Shown here piece after piece: positions 34,537 through 45,346 of a stretch of 64,000 nt of DNA. Source of the DNA: Gonapodya prolifera JEL478. Its lineage: Eukaryota; Monoblepharomycota; Monoblepharidomycetes; Monoblepharidales; Gonapodyaceae. Location of the stretch: the NCBI GenBank assembly GCA_001574975.1, contig KQ965806.1, positions 79,590 through 143,589 of the forward strand, in the 5' to 3' direction. A program made the position numbers and the translations under genes. Positions within the stretch are counted from its first letter, which is position 1. Each line of letters starts with the position of its first letter. The notes below the pieces were generated by a model. That model saw only the letters and a list, made by a program, of their open reading frames with translations, had not been told where the DNA came from and made no database searches.

Positions 34537-37100
34537 TCACCACCCCTTCTGCACACCCAGTCTGAACCACCTCCCTCCATTCGACTTTGCAAACTGGACA
34601 TTCTTGCCGAAATACCCCGGCAGGAGCCCATTGGCCACGTCTGCGCGCGTCTCGTCCGTCGGGGCGTAGATGTACTGCGGGGGTTGGCCCGACGCGGCGG
34701 GAGGCTTTTGGAGTTGCATTACGTAGCGGAGGGCTGCGGGGAAGTTGTACGCAGCGGGATGGGTCAACATCGGAACCAAGGACAAAAACTGTGCTCCGAC
34801 ACCGCCGATCATACTCACTCCCATTCTTAACCCTCTGCTCACACTCAAACTCCAAATTGTCGTCCGCATTTCCCCCCTCACCATCCTCTTCCTCCTCCTC
34901 GGCCTCGAACACCCCATTGACCTTCACGCCGGTCAAGTCCTCATACAGACTCCGCATACGTTCCAGCTCGGTGATCTGGCTTTGCAACTCCGAAATCGAT
35001 GCCGCTGCAGAACAGAACAGAACAGAGCCGGCCACCATTAGCCGATAGAACCCCGCCACCAAAAACCCTCACGTCAGACCCACTTTGATTCCTCAACGCA
35101 TCCACCTCCGCACGCACTTTGGCCAGCTCTTGCTCGTACTTGATCAGCTCCTTCTTGCTCTCCTTGGCGGCTTTCCCGGTCCCGCTCCCACTTGACTCCG
35201 AATCACTTCCACCCTTCTCTAAATGCGCGATCCGGGCCCGTAACGCCGCGAGTTCCTGCTCGTGCACTGATAGCCAGCACATCACACGTATCAGTATCGT
35301 CGAGCCCACCACCACGAGTACCACCCTGCGGAAACGCACCTTTCTCCAGCTCCTCACCCGCACGCTTCAGAACCTCGTACCGCTCCTGAGCGTGCGGGCC
35401 CACGGTGCTCCGGAGGTCATCGTACTTCTTCTGAAGCGCCGCGAGATCCGTTCGGACCTTTGGGGTTGCGATGGAAGTCGAGGGGGGAGGTTGGGGGGAT
35501 TGGGGGGTTCGGGGTTGTCAGTCCTCGCCAAGGATCCAAAACGACGCCCACCCCTGCAAAACCACTCACAGCCTTCAACACCTCACTCTCGCTCACAGTC
35601 TCACCACTTTCCACGAACATCACCGTGGGTGCCTCGAGCGTCTTGAGCATCTGCACGAACCCTTCGTCGCTGGTTCGCGTGATTGCAGCGGGTGGGAGGG
35701 GTAGGGTGAGCGCCGTCGTTGTTGTTGTGGGGGGTGAGGGTTTGGCGAGTGCGACGGCAGTTGAGGTGGAGAAAGACGTAGCCCCGGCGGCCAACGTAAG
35801 CTGACCCCGTCTCGACACGGTAGCGGTAGCAGCCCTGACCACCGCCACGACAGGTCCCGCGTCCTCCTCATCCTCGACCTTTGCGCTCCTCCCGCCCTTC
35901 TTCCCGCCCGGCGTCGTCGGTTTCGTGCTTGCCTTTACACCTTCCTCGTTGCTCTTTCCTTTCGCCTTCGCGCCATGTGCGGACCCGCTGGAGACCACCT
36001 CATCGTCTGAGGCGGACAACTCGGCGGGACTCGGGGTGGGTGTGGGTTTGGGTTTGATTGAGGCTTTCAAAATCGATGCGGCGGCGGTGGTTGTGGTGGC
36101 GGGTTTGGGCTTGTCCGCCACCAGCGTAACGCGTCGCGCAGCCGGAGCGGGAGCCGACTGCAGTTTGGGCGCGGTGACGTCCTCGATTTCCACATCGCTG
36201 CCCTTGCTGTCCTTCTGCGCCGCCTTCTTCTCCGGCTTCTTCGTCTTCAGTGTGACCTCCACCTCTACGTCACTCTCCTTGGCCTGTTTCGTCTTCACCG
36301 CGGCAATTTTGGGTTTCTTCACCGCGTCTTTAGCGTCCTGTCCTTGCTTCGGCTTCACGCTCGGTTTGGGCTTGACGTCGTGTGTGTCCTCATCCGCGCC
36401 GGCAACGGCCTGAGCAGCCGCAAGGCTTGCTGCCCGCCGCCGACCCTGAACAGGACTAACACGGTACATGGTGTCGAGCTCCTTGAGCGCCTGTCTCTTG
36501 GGTTTTGGAGCGGGTGTGTGCGCAGGTGTCGTTGGGGATGCTAGCGATGTGAGGATGCGGGGTGGAGTAGGTGAGAGAGGCCTGACGCGAGAGAGCGAGG
36601 GGGAAAGGCGGAGCGACTCACGTTTCTTGACGCTCGCTTTGGGCTTCTTTTGGGGCGGGGCTTTCACCAGAAATCCCTCAGTGCAGTGCTCACTCACCTG
36701 CACAACCCCCGAGCAGCGACTCACCATCGTCCTCGCTCTCGCTGTCCGACTCCTGGGCCTTCTTCTTCCCTCTCACATGATTCGGCGTCTTGTTCTCGTC
36801 ACCCGACGGCGCGGGTCGTTTGCGTTTTATATCTTTGGCTTTGGCAGCGGGAGTCTGCGGTACGTGTGGTGTCGTTTGGGTTTGATGGCGATATAACGCA
36901 AGTCGCAAGAAATAGAACGCCACAGCGTGCGCGATGGCACCGCGTGGCAGGAAAATCAGGACGTGAGGCGACTCTGCCGGACGGGAAGCGGCCGCCCTCG
37001 ATTGCGACACCACACGCACCAATCCGACTCCCACGTGCGCCATCACTAAGGAATCGTCTTCGTCCGTCATCGCGAGAGGGGATCGGCGGGGTGGCGCCAT
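34537..37100 (-). CDS. CSM1: Monopolin subunit Csm1/Pcs1
   Basis: I chose the start at 37100 (MAPPRRSPLAMTDEDDSLV); 37145 is an alternative. A long disordered N-terminus of lysine, proline and alanine (KRKRPAPSGDENK, ESDSESEDDGE, many PKPK/TKKPEKK blocks) fills about the first 400 residues. Coiled-coil exons follow (KYDDLRSTVGPHAQERYEVL, HEQELAALRARIAHLEKG, YEQELAKVRAEVDALRNQ), then SELQSQITELERMRSLYEDL and LEFECEQRVKNG. The C-terminal globular end ADVANGLLPGYFGKNVQFAK with RWFRLGVQKGW matches the Csm1/Pcs1 domain (LYEDLT..., LP.YL...I.F.R..A..F). This protein clamps kinetochore-microtubule attachments and acts in rDNA silencing. The N-terminal extension is much longer than in yeast Csm1 (190 residues) and nearer to Pcs1. 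Confidence 0.75.
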
Positions 37101-37211
37101 CGCGTGTGTTGGGCGGGGGAATTTGTCGGGGTGCCCGAGCCACATCTCTCAATCCCACTTCAGACACCCCAGAAAGAGAAACAATATATATAAAAGGTCA
37201 CTAAAAGTAGT

Positions 37212-38384
37212 TTATTTTGTGTGTGGTGTGGGTTTGCGCCGTAAAGAGTATATCACGAGGTTTTCTTTTTCGTACGTCGGACGGACGTCGGTGTCAATAA
37301 TCTGGTGCAGTTGCAGGACGGAACGGCAAGAGTGAATTCGGGTGTGCGAGAAGGACGGATGGTGTGGGCTGGCCCACACTCACCTCAACCAAAAACTCCT
37401 TCTTCACAGTCTTCCAAAACCTCTTCTCCCTCCGCCACCGCTTCTTGTATGCCACAATCACCTCGGGCGGTTTCCACCCCTCCGTCCGTTCCCCTGTGTC
37501 CGATTGAGAAGGCGATGCCGTCAAGTCGAGAAGTGTTTTGAGCAGTGGGTCGAAACAGGATTCCAAGTATACGCAGTCAGCGGCTAGGATGATGTCGAGC
37601 GGTGGCGGGGTTGGGGTGGTTGTTGGTGCCAAGGGAGGGGAGGAAGGTGGGGCAGGAATGACAGTGCCCAAGCGCTCCGCGGCCCACCACTCAGGCGACA
37701 GGTCGGAGCCCCACGCGAGTTCACGTACGATGACCCGAGCGTGCGGTGCAGCTGTATTATCCCCTCCACCGTTTGCTTTCCCCGGGGTGGTCGCACCATC
37801 ACCCTCGGCCACCTCGCCATCCACCTTCGACCCCCCCAACACACCCCTATTCACCTCCACATTCCTCCTCGCCACGTCCAACATACACTCCAAATCCGTC
37901 AGCACCACCTCCCGTGCCCCAAGGCCCGCCGCAACGAGTCCCACCACGCCGGTCCCGCACCCGAGTTCAAGCACGCGTTTTTGCCGGACCACGGCAGGAT
38001 GGCGCGTGAGGTAGGATGTGAGAAGGAAGGCCGACTCCCATGTGCGTCCGCCGCAGCCGGGGAGGACGTCTGTGGGGCGGGAGGCCGGGGATGGATGGTT
38101 GTGGAATGTGAGTCGAAAACGCTTGGGTGAGGGATGCTGGAACGAGAGAAAACGAAAGGAAAAGCAAAGAGGAGACCTGAATCACCTTCTTCAATCACAA
38201 TCTCTCGTCCTCCTCTCTTCCCCGGCTCCAAGGGAACCTTGACGATCCTCACACCACCTATCCGCTCTTCCCCTTCCACATCTTCCACCTCCCTCGCATC
38301 CCCATTTTCGGACTCCGCATCAGACGAGTTGTATGCGCGGAAAAGATCGCCCGGCGATACCTCTGCGTCGTCTTCAAATGGCAT
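37212..38384 (-). CDS. METTL21/Efm6-type protein lysine methyltransferase
   Basis: The protein starts MPFEDDAEVSPGDLFRAYNS, as in the Efm6/METTL21 group. After one intron come RFRLTFHNHPSP and GGRTWESAFLLTSYLTRHP, the SAM-binding motif VLELGCGTGVVGLVAAGLG, the acidic motif EVVLTDLECMLDVARRNVEV, and DIILAADCVYLESCFDPLL, whose DCVY corresponds to the (D/E)xx(Y/F) motif of this family. The last small exon (about 37300-37212) reads IIDTDVRPTYEKENLVIYSL and ends PTPHTK at 37212; it is joined to KKEFLVE by a GTGAGT intron. These enzymes trimethylate a single lysine on proteins such as translation elongation factors; the target here is unknown. Intron 1 boundaries are uncertain. Confidence 0.8.
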
Positions 38385-38597
38385 TTACTGCAGCTTAGAA
38401 GGGTGAGGGTCTCTCAATGTGAAAGAAAGAACCCCTCAATATGGGACGCTTGCAAGAGCAAAATCCAATTACATATGCGAACTATTCTCATGAGCACAAA
38501 GCTATGCATTGCGACCATCCTGTCCCTTCTTTCGCGAATCATATTGTGGAGCCGGCGAACATACTACCACCATGCGCACGACACAGAACCACGCCCC

Positions 38598-38770
38598 TCA
38601 CTCGATCCTCAGCACCACATCTCCGGCTTCATAGAACCTTTCCACGGAGCCCTATAGTTCCTCTGAGCTCGACGCCGCCAATAACTTGGCTGGATCGAAG
38701 ATTTCGTTCCCATGGGGTGTCACACTGTGTGTGTGGTGATCCGCCTCCACCAGTCCAGAGACGGTGATGG
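38598..38770 (-). pseudogene. Relic matching the C-terminus of the Rap1-like gene
   Basis: The minus strand reads HGNEIFDPAKLLAASSSEEL, then a TAG, then GSVERFYEAGDVVLRIE and a stop at 38598-38600. The intact BRCT protein at 40242-41501 ends DGYEIIDPTELVRTASSRVL, WETVERFDEAGVVVLKIEH. The two agree in sequence, spacing and position relative to the stop. I see no BRCT domain upstream on this strand; a proline-rich segment (VSLLRQPRPRLP) may be another remnant. It is in the opposite orientation, about 2.8 kb from the intact gene's last exon. Confidence 0.6.
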
Positions 38771-39179
38771 TTGGGAAGGCGGGGGCGTGGTTGGCGCAGG
38801 AGAGAAACCGCCGGAAGATTGGGAACATCAAAGTGGGCTGGGTCGGCGCTTGGCATTTGGAATGTTTTCGTGGGCTTTATCGAGGTGAAGGAGAGCGCGA
38901 CCACTGCGGCTGGTCGGGGGATGTCGTACTTCGTCTCGGGGTGATGAGCCTCAACGACCGGACAGGTACTAATGTTGCAGGAGGTGAGGAATCTGTCACG
39001 TCGTCCAGACATTCGACCCCCCAGATTCAAAACGGACTTCTCACCTTTGATTTTTCATGCAAGCTCTACCCGTATGACGTTTGAGGTGCTTGCTGAGGTT
39101 ACCTATGTAGGGCAAAGTTTGAATCAAAATTTCATACTTCAAATCACGAATTTGGATAGATTGAACGTACATGACAGAG

Positions 39180-39982
39180 AGAATGCCTTCCCCTAAATGT
39201 TACAAGAAAAGGGCCGCTCCCCTGTGCAAAGATCAAATTGAAATTTGATGATCGGAATCCTGAAATTGCGAAGAAGGGACAAACTTGCGTGGGTGAACTT
39301 TTGTCCACATTGCTTACAGCTGAAAGGTCGCTTCCCCGTGTGCACTGGGGCATGTTTCTTGAGGTCACCATTTCTAAAAAATACTTTTGTGCATTGGTTG
39401 CAAGGATATGTCGGACGTTCCGACATGTGGGTGTGCAGGTGCTCTACTGGTGCCGCGGTGAGTGGAACAGTGCTTTGTCGTATTGTTATTGTTCGTGCTT
39501 CTTTTCTGGTGAGCTTGGTAGCACTGGAAATAACAACTTCATGGTGGGTATTTGAGAAGATTGGAGAGGTAGGACATGCAGGATGAGGGTTGTATTGATC
39601 AGTTCAATTGATATTTCGGGTGACTGGCGTGCTCAAATAAGCAACGTGTACGCTTTAAAGAGTAGCTCACCCGCAGGTCTCCCAGGGCCTTTCGTGCTCT
39701 TGCGCCTACCGGACGTAATCGAACGGCTCATGGGTATCCGTTCTGATATCCAATCGTCGCTATCTTCGTTCTCGATCGAGCCGTGCGTCACTTGTGGTGA
39801 GGTAACATGGATATCAGACCATACCAAGAAGAGTCCCATAAAATTGAGGAGCGAATCATCAGTTTGGCCGAACAGCATGTGAAATTCATACTCCCGTCAA
39901 AATCTGAGTCAAGCAGTACGTCTTCTGTGGTCGAAGTTTCAAATCTGGCCTTAAAGGCCCGGACTTTCGACCGCGTGTCCAT
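39180..39982 (-). pseudogene. C2H2 zinc-finger gene, apparently decayed
   Basis: Possible exons on the minus strand: MDTRSKVRAFKARFETSTTE (from 39982), then NEDSDDWISERIP with an AT-hook-like GRRKSTKGPGRPAG (about 39690), then EHLHTHMSERP and a complete finger YPCNQCTKVFFRNGDLKKHA with PVH. The second finger begins FSCKQCGQKFTHAS but its histidines are not found in frame; after a possible intron a third begins GERPFSCNI and then has TAG where the second cysteine should be (CNI-stop-GKAF). The linker TGERPFSC shows that this was a multi-finger protein. Either the last exon is elsewhere or the gene has lost its end. I favour a pseudogene. Confidence 0.5.
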
Positions 39983-40241
39983 CTGAAGTCTCTCGGGATG
40001 TCAAAAACAGAGGGCGCGACAAATGGTGGCTTGGCGCGGCAAATGCTTCCACTTACAAAAGGTACTGACAAGGTGCTCACTTATCCGGCTGACTGGCCCC
40101 CCTTCCCGGATCGCCCGCCTACCTTTTTAGCGTCGAGCTATAATCGGAAACAAGACTCGGGCGACACTTCCGCGTCATGTTCCCAATTCAGGCTGCTTCG
40201 GTCGGATCTTCCTACCTCCACCATCACCGCACGTTTTCGGA

Positions 40242-41501
40242 ATGATTTTCGAAGGAATTCGCGCGCGCTTCTCGCCGCCACTTGCACACAGTCGAATCCT
40301 TGAATTATTCGGTGCGTTTGTCCTCCGTCGATCGTCGATTCGCCTCGAGTCCGCAACTGACACATTCCACATCGCCAGAGGCCCAAGGTGGAAACGTCAT
40401 TGCCGAGGACGGGGAGGAGGGCCAGCCTGACGTGTACTTCTGCGACGATGCAGTGAATGCGTACGTTATAACCTCGTCGATGCCAGCAACTGACATCGAA
40501 TATCACGAGCTGCTTGCCACCACCACCCCGTCACCAGCCAACTCCCCGCAACAACACCTTTCATCCACTCCACCTACATCTCTAACTGCGTCCGCGCTCA
40601 ATCCCTGCTCTCGCTCGCCCCATACCGGATCCTTACACCCGCACTCTCTGCCGACGTTGCGAGTCTCCTCGCCGCCCACTGGGACGCAGAGCGGGAGTTT
40701 CTCGAGGCTGCAGCGGAGTACGAGTCGGGTGTGGGTGTGGGAGCGAGCGCAAATGGAGTGGGGGGAGGAGCAGCGGGGAGAGGAAGACCAGTACGAGCAG
40801 CTCCAGGGCCTGTGCAGCTGCCTGCAGCGCGAGAGGCGACACAGAAGAGGGCGAAGAGGAGCGCGAGCTCCGTCGCGGGGGAGACCAGAGCGACGAAGAG
40901 TTCGGTAGCGCCGGAGACGGTCAGGGATGCGGCAAGTCGCGCCGACGTCGATGAGGAAATGGACGAAATCGGTGATCGGGACGAGGTGGAACAAAAGTAA
41001 GTGATGCACTTCACCCTCTTCGACTCCGTCCTCGTACCATCACCTTCGTACAGCCCTTTAGCAACCACGAAGCCGAACCCATCCAAAAGGCCTCGTATCC
41101 AGCGGACGCCACCTAGCTCTCGACCCGACGTCGCCCCACCTGCTTCGAACCAGCCGCCGACCCCGACAACCCGTTCCAAAGCCCTAACCCCGGCCATACC
41201 CCGCCAGCCGGCACGCAAGTCAGTTCCCTCGACTGCTCCACCAGTATCATCCTCCTCGGGGCCCTCACCTTGGCCTCCTTCGTCCTCCCCACCACCACCG
41301 CCTCCTCCACCCCGCTCCCGCTCTGCTACGCGTCCCATCCGCCCCACCCGCCCCACTCGCCCCCTCCCCAACGTGACAAACGACGGGTACGAGATCATCG
41401 ACCCCACAGAGTTGGTGAGGACGGCCAGTTCGCGGGTGTTGTGGGAGACGGTGGAGAGGTTTGATGAGGCGGGTGTTGTGGTGTTGAAGATTGAGCATTA
41501 G
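40242..41501 (+). CDS. BRCT-domain protein resembling telomere protein Rap1/TERF2IP
   Basis: Four exons (40242-40311, 40379-40460, 40538-40996, 41054-41501) give 352 residues with consistent phases. Residues 1-90 form a BRCT-like domain: MIFEGIRARFSPPLAHSRIL, FEAQGGNVIAEDG, DVYFCDDAVNA and TPFIHSTYISNCVRAQSLLS followed by LAPYRI. The last part matches the human RAP1 BRCT (FISTQYILDCVERNERLELE, AYRL) in spacing and in the YI..CV....L.L..YR pattern. The middle is alanine-, arginine- and proline-rich, with a basic patch KRPRIQRTP. The end NDGYEIIDPTELV...VERFDEAGVVVLKIEH could correspond to the short C-terminal block of RAP1. No Myb domain is evident, unlike canonical Rap1. It could also be another BRCT adaptor. 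Confidence 0.55.
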
Positions 41502-41862
41502 GGACTAGAGTTCGGGTTGGGGATGGGAGAGATTTTGGGGGGGTGGGAGAGTGGCGGCAGGCGTGGAGCGAAGGTGACGTGGAGTTGTGCAAGTTAGAGG
41601 GAGTTGAGGCGTGCCACGAACGGGTTCGTGGGTTCATTTTCTTTTTGTGTGTCAGTTTTTCAACATGTGAATCATGCAACAATATTAATACCATTGACGT
41701 CGATTGTATTCAATTGCAAACGAGATTATTCAAGGTTATTCAAGCTACATATTTACAGTGTTCAGATTATGCAAATTATTCACATTATTCAGGTGGTTCA
41801 ATCGATTCAGGGCGTTCAGGTTATGTGCAGCAATTCAACTTTCCAAAGGGGCCATCACACTC

Positions 41863-43214
41863 ATGTCTGAGCGGAAGGACTGCGACCTGATTGAGGCCAT
41901 CGAGTCGAACAACCTCCCCCTCGTCCAGAAGGCGCTGCGAGAAGGAGCGGATCCTAATGCCAGGAAGAGAGTCACCGAGCTGGCAGCTGGACCGTATTCG
42001 CCCTATCAGCAACCCAACTATTTGGCTGCATTCGGTCAAGCTGGATTGCTCCCACAAACCGTTGTGCCGTCCCAGCAATACGAAATTGCCCTTGCAGAGT
42101 CGGCACTCGCACTCGCAATCATTCACGCCTCCCCAACCATCGTTGGCACGCTTATTCAGGCTGGTGCCGATCCAATCCGCCCTGTGGAGTGGACCTTTAA
42201 AGCGAAGGGCAACTACAGTGATCCTTTCGCCCCGAATTTTGGAGTGCCACCGAGACACTTAACCTTTCGCTGGAATTCCGCCATCGAATTCGCTCTGGCT
42301 GAAGGACCTGTTTCAGTGCACCGGAAAGACGGAAAGGTCGCGTCTGGGGAAGGGTTGACATTGAATCTTACCCCCCGCGTCGATGTGATTGCGGTGCTCC
42401 TCCGGGATGCCCCTGGAGCCATCAACGCAAATCTTCTCACCAAAGCAAAACAACTCCACGATGAGCGGATTGCAAGTCTTATCGAAAAGCGCCTGCAGGG
42501 TGACTACGATACTGCCAGAGGAGTTGTCACCCCTCCGCCGGCTCTTCCCCCTCGACGTGCAGACATCAACGGAAGGGTAGAAGAACTGGCGGCTAAGTTG
42601 GAGCAACTCACGGCGAAGTTTTCTGCGGACACAGAGAAGCTTGAGCAGCGCGTGAGGGAACTTGAAAACCGCAATGGAGAGTTGGAGCGGCAACTTCAAA
42701 CCATGAGCGTCCAACTCAACTCGAAACTTGATCAGACGACTCTGGCACGCATCACCCGCCTTGAGCAGCAAGTTACAAACCTCGGCGTGCAGCAGCCCTC
42801 CAATCATGCCCAGGCCGCTCCTCCAGTTGATGTGAAGCGCCTGATGCATGTTGTTGGTGACTTCACTCCCTGTGACGCGGACGAGATCGCTCTTTCAGCT
42901 GGAGAAAGAGTATTTTGTAACTTTGAGTATCCGGATGGTTGGGGTTCTGTGAGTAATGCTTGCAGAGTTGCAGCACCATTGGTGATCAATTGGCGTCGTT
43001 TCAGGGGTTCAACACATCCACGGGAGGCTCTGGGTTCTTTCCCATGGCATGCCTGTCGGATACTCCCACTCTGTCTCCCGCACCTGTCTCTGTCGGCGTG
43101 AGGACATCTTCCGTTGTTGCCCCGCTTCGGACACCTCCCCCGTCCAACCCATCTGCAGCGAGAGCGGTGCCAAGTACTCGAGCGTTTGCGGATGTTAGGG
43201 GGCCAGCGCCTTGA
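41863..43214 (+). CDS. Ankyrin repeat, coiled-coil and SH3 protein
   Basis: Two exons (41863-42948 and 43005-43214) give 431 residues. The start at 41863 (MSERKDCDLIEAIESNNLPL) opens directly into ankyrin-type helices (VQKALREGADPNAR, LALAIIHASPTIVGTLIQAG with ADPIRP, VDVIAVLLRDAPGAIN). A coiled coil follows (about residues 235-300: INGRVEELAAKLEQLTAKFS, LEQRVRELENRNGELERQLQ). The end is an SH3 domain (about 325-385): HVVGDFTPCDADEIALSAGE, FCNFEYPDGWGS and, across the intron, GFNTSTGGSGFFPMACL, with the ALYDY-like, W and P-x-x-Y/C positions recognisable. A proline-rich tail follows, which could be a ligand for SH3 domains. I infer a cytoplasmic scaffold, perhaps for cortical actin signalling. 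This architecture is common in chytrid proteomes. Confidence 0.85.
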
Positions 43215-45346
43215 GTGTTATGTTGGAGCAAGGCGGGACAGGACTTTAATGAGACTGGGGGATATTTTAGGAGAGATTTTGCTAAAGCAATGTAGTTGAT
43301 CTGACATAGGTCACAGTGTTAAAAGTAACCAAACTCTCCTTAATCGTGAATGCGTTTGGTTATGAACAATGTGAAGTCGGGAATAGGCAGTATTGAGTTC
43401 TGAAGATTTTTGTCACGTCGGTCTGTCCAATACTTTGCTGAGTCGTCGCAATTCTTTGGTCACTACTCACTCGTCAATCGTTCGATATTTCCGCTGCGTG
43501 TGCTGCTCCCAGCAGTCTCAGCCGTCGCCTGACGCCCCATCTGTTCCCCGTGCGCTCCGTGTCGGCGATGACGGTGCAGAATCTGATCATTTGCCAAACA
43601 ACGGTGAGACACTCGTTGCACACGGTTCCAGCAACGTCCCTCTTTTAGCAATGATGCGGTGGCTGTGAGGCGGATGGCTCATGAATGAATGGAGATCTTA
43701 CGGAACTCCCCCACCGGTCTGGGAAAGGCTTCCTATGAAGACCCGTTATGATCAAACCAACAGAGGCAGTACCAGCGTCATTTTTGCACACGCGGTGGCA
43801 CTGGGACTTCTGTAGAGTCACGTGTCATTCATGGTGAGCTTTGAGGGGCCCGGATTGGTTCCGGTTGCATGATGTCATAACGTGGCAAAGCGAGCATGTC
43901 TGCAACCGCACCGTAATATTACTAGAAGCTCTCAAATAACGAGAACTGTCACACGTGCCATCTTTGAGATGGACCCTGTGGTTATGTGCATTGCCAGCTT
44001 GCTAATAAAGCGCATGCTTGGCTGCGTGGCTGGCGTCATACCGACTTTGCACACCGGGAGGACTAGGACTTGTTTAGAGTTGCATTATGCCACTAAGAGA
44101 TTGGCATGTGATAAACCTGAGGATCATATCTCTTGACATTAGGGTCACATCAGTGTAGACGCGCGAAGGCGCTAAACGGCAGAAAAGGTGCGGATTGACT
44201 AGAAACGCTGACTTAAACTACACGTCGACTCCCAATTATCTTTTGCACCCGCACGCCCTTTCCGCTCCGTGCGGCGGGGTCTACAGGGTGACGGGGAATC
44301 TAATCTTATCGGATGTGTTCTCCATCACGTTTGACGTAACGCAGACGTCAAGTACACCTCCAGCACTGCGACCATAACGGGATCCCTTGAAAGTCAAAGC
44401 ACTTCTTGATATATTTGTATCACTCCTCGGTTTCGAGATTTTGGTATCCATGAGCATAAGCGCCTCCAAACGCCTAGGTCTTGGATGCAGCCCCGAGCGA
44501 GATGTGACTTGATCCCTTTTGGATCACGATTGTCTTCGACTTTTGGCAACTCATGCACCACGCCGTGGTGATCCGCCGTCTGGGTTGCTTGCTGTTGGAT
44601 CAATGATGTCAGGGCGCACCGAAGCCCTTATCTCCGACGTCGCACCATGAAAGCTTGGAGAGATAGAGTCCCTTGTTGTATTCGCTTTGACACTGGCCTT
44701 GTCAAACTATCAAGACTTAATTTTGTACTAACATAATCAATGGTAGCGTGAATGTCACGGTAATGGTAAAACTGCCATTTCTTCAAGTCAATCAAAGAAC
44801 ACAGAAGCCCATTATTCTTACGCTACCGTTTTTTAAGCCAAGATTTAATATAGTATCAAGCCCCCAGTAGTCATCCACGTCACCAGCCAAACGCATTCAT
44901 CATAAATGTTTTGCACCCGCCTTGGTTCGTCTGCTCGACTTCTGAAGACATGAGTACAATGTAGAGCTAGACCTGGCGCTCTCGCTACATTGGAACATAT
45001 GCCAGGCCGCGCGGCTGGCAAGGTGACATACATCATGACAACAGCTGCATCTTGCACCACAAGGTGCATGCAAAGTTATCGCTCAGTTTTCCATTTGCTA
45101 CAATCGGAGCTCTTGAATATTCCTCCTCAGAATTGGACCATTATAATGGCATGAATACTTTACACAAGCCAGGGATGCTGTTAATTGCAAGTCGGGTTGT
45201 GCCTTGTAGGTGATGCAATAATCCGATATGAACCAGAGTAACGATCTCTTGGCATAAAGAATGGATGTCACAGCGACAGCGGCTTGACACGCCGTCAGTA
45301 GATCACTATAATACTCAAATGGAGTAGCACAATATACAATTTGCCC
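43215..45346. other. Gene-free stretch
   Basis: About 2.1 kb between the ankyrin-SH3 gene and the 3' end of the kinase gene. No open frame shows domain-like sequence. Short inverted repeats occur (for example GCACCTTGTGGTGC near 45060). A segment CGACTCCCAATTAT..TTTTGCACCC near 44225 resembles GACTCCCAATTACATTTGCA near 20908 in the repeat cluster, so old repeat copies are likely here too. Confidence 0.4.

Noticed and set aside
34745-35048. Plus-strand open frames opposite the Csm1 gene
   Set aside because: They are shadows of the coiled-coil exons, with no domain content or start context.
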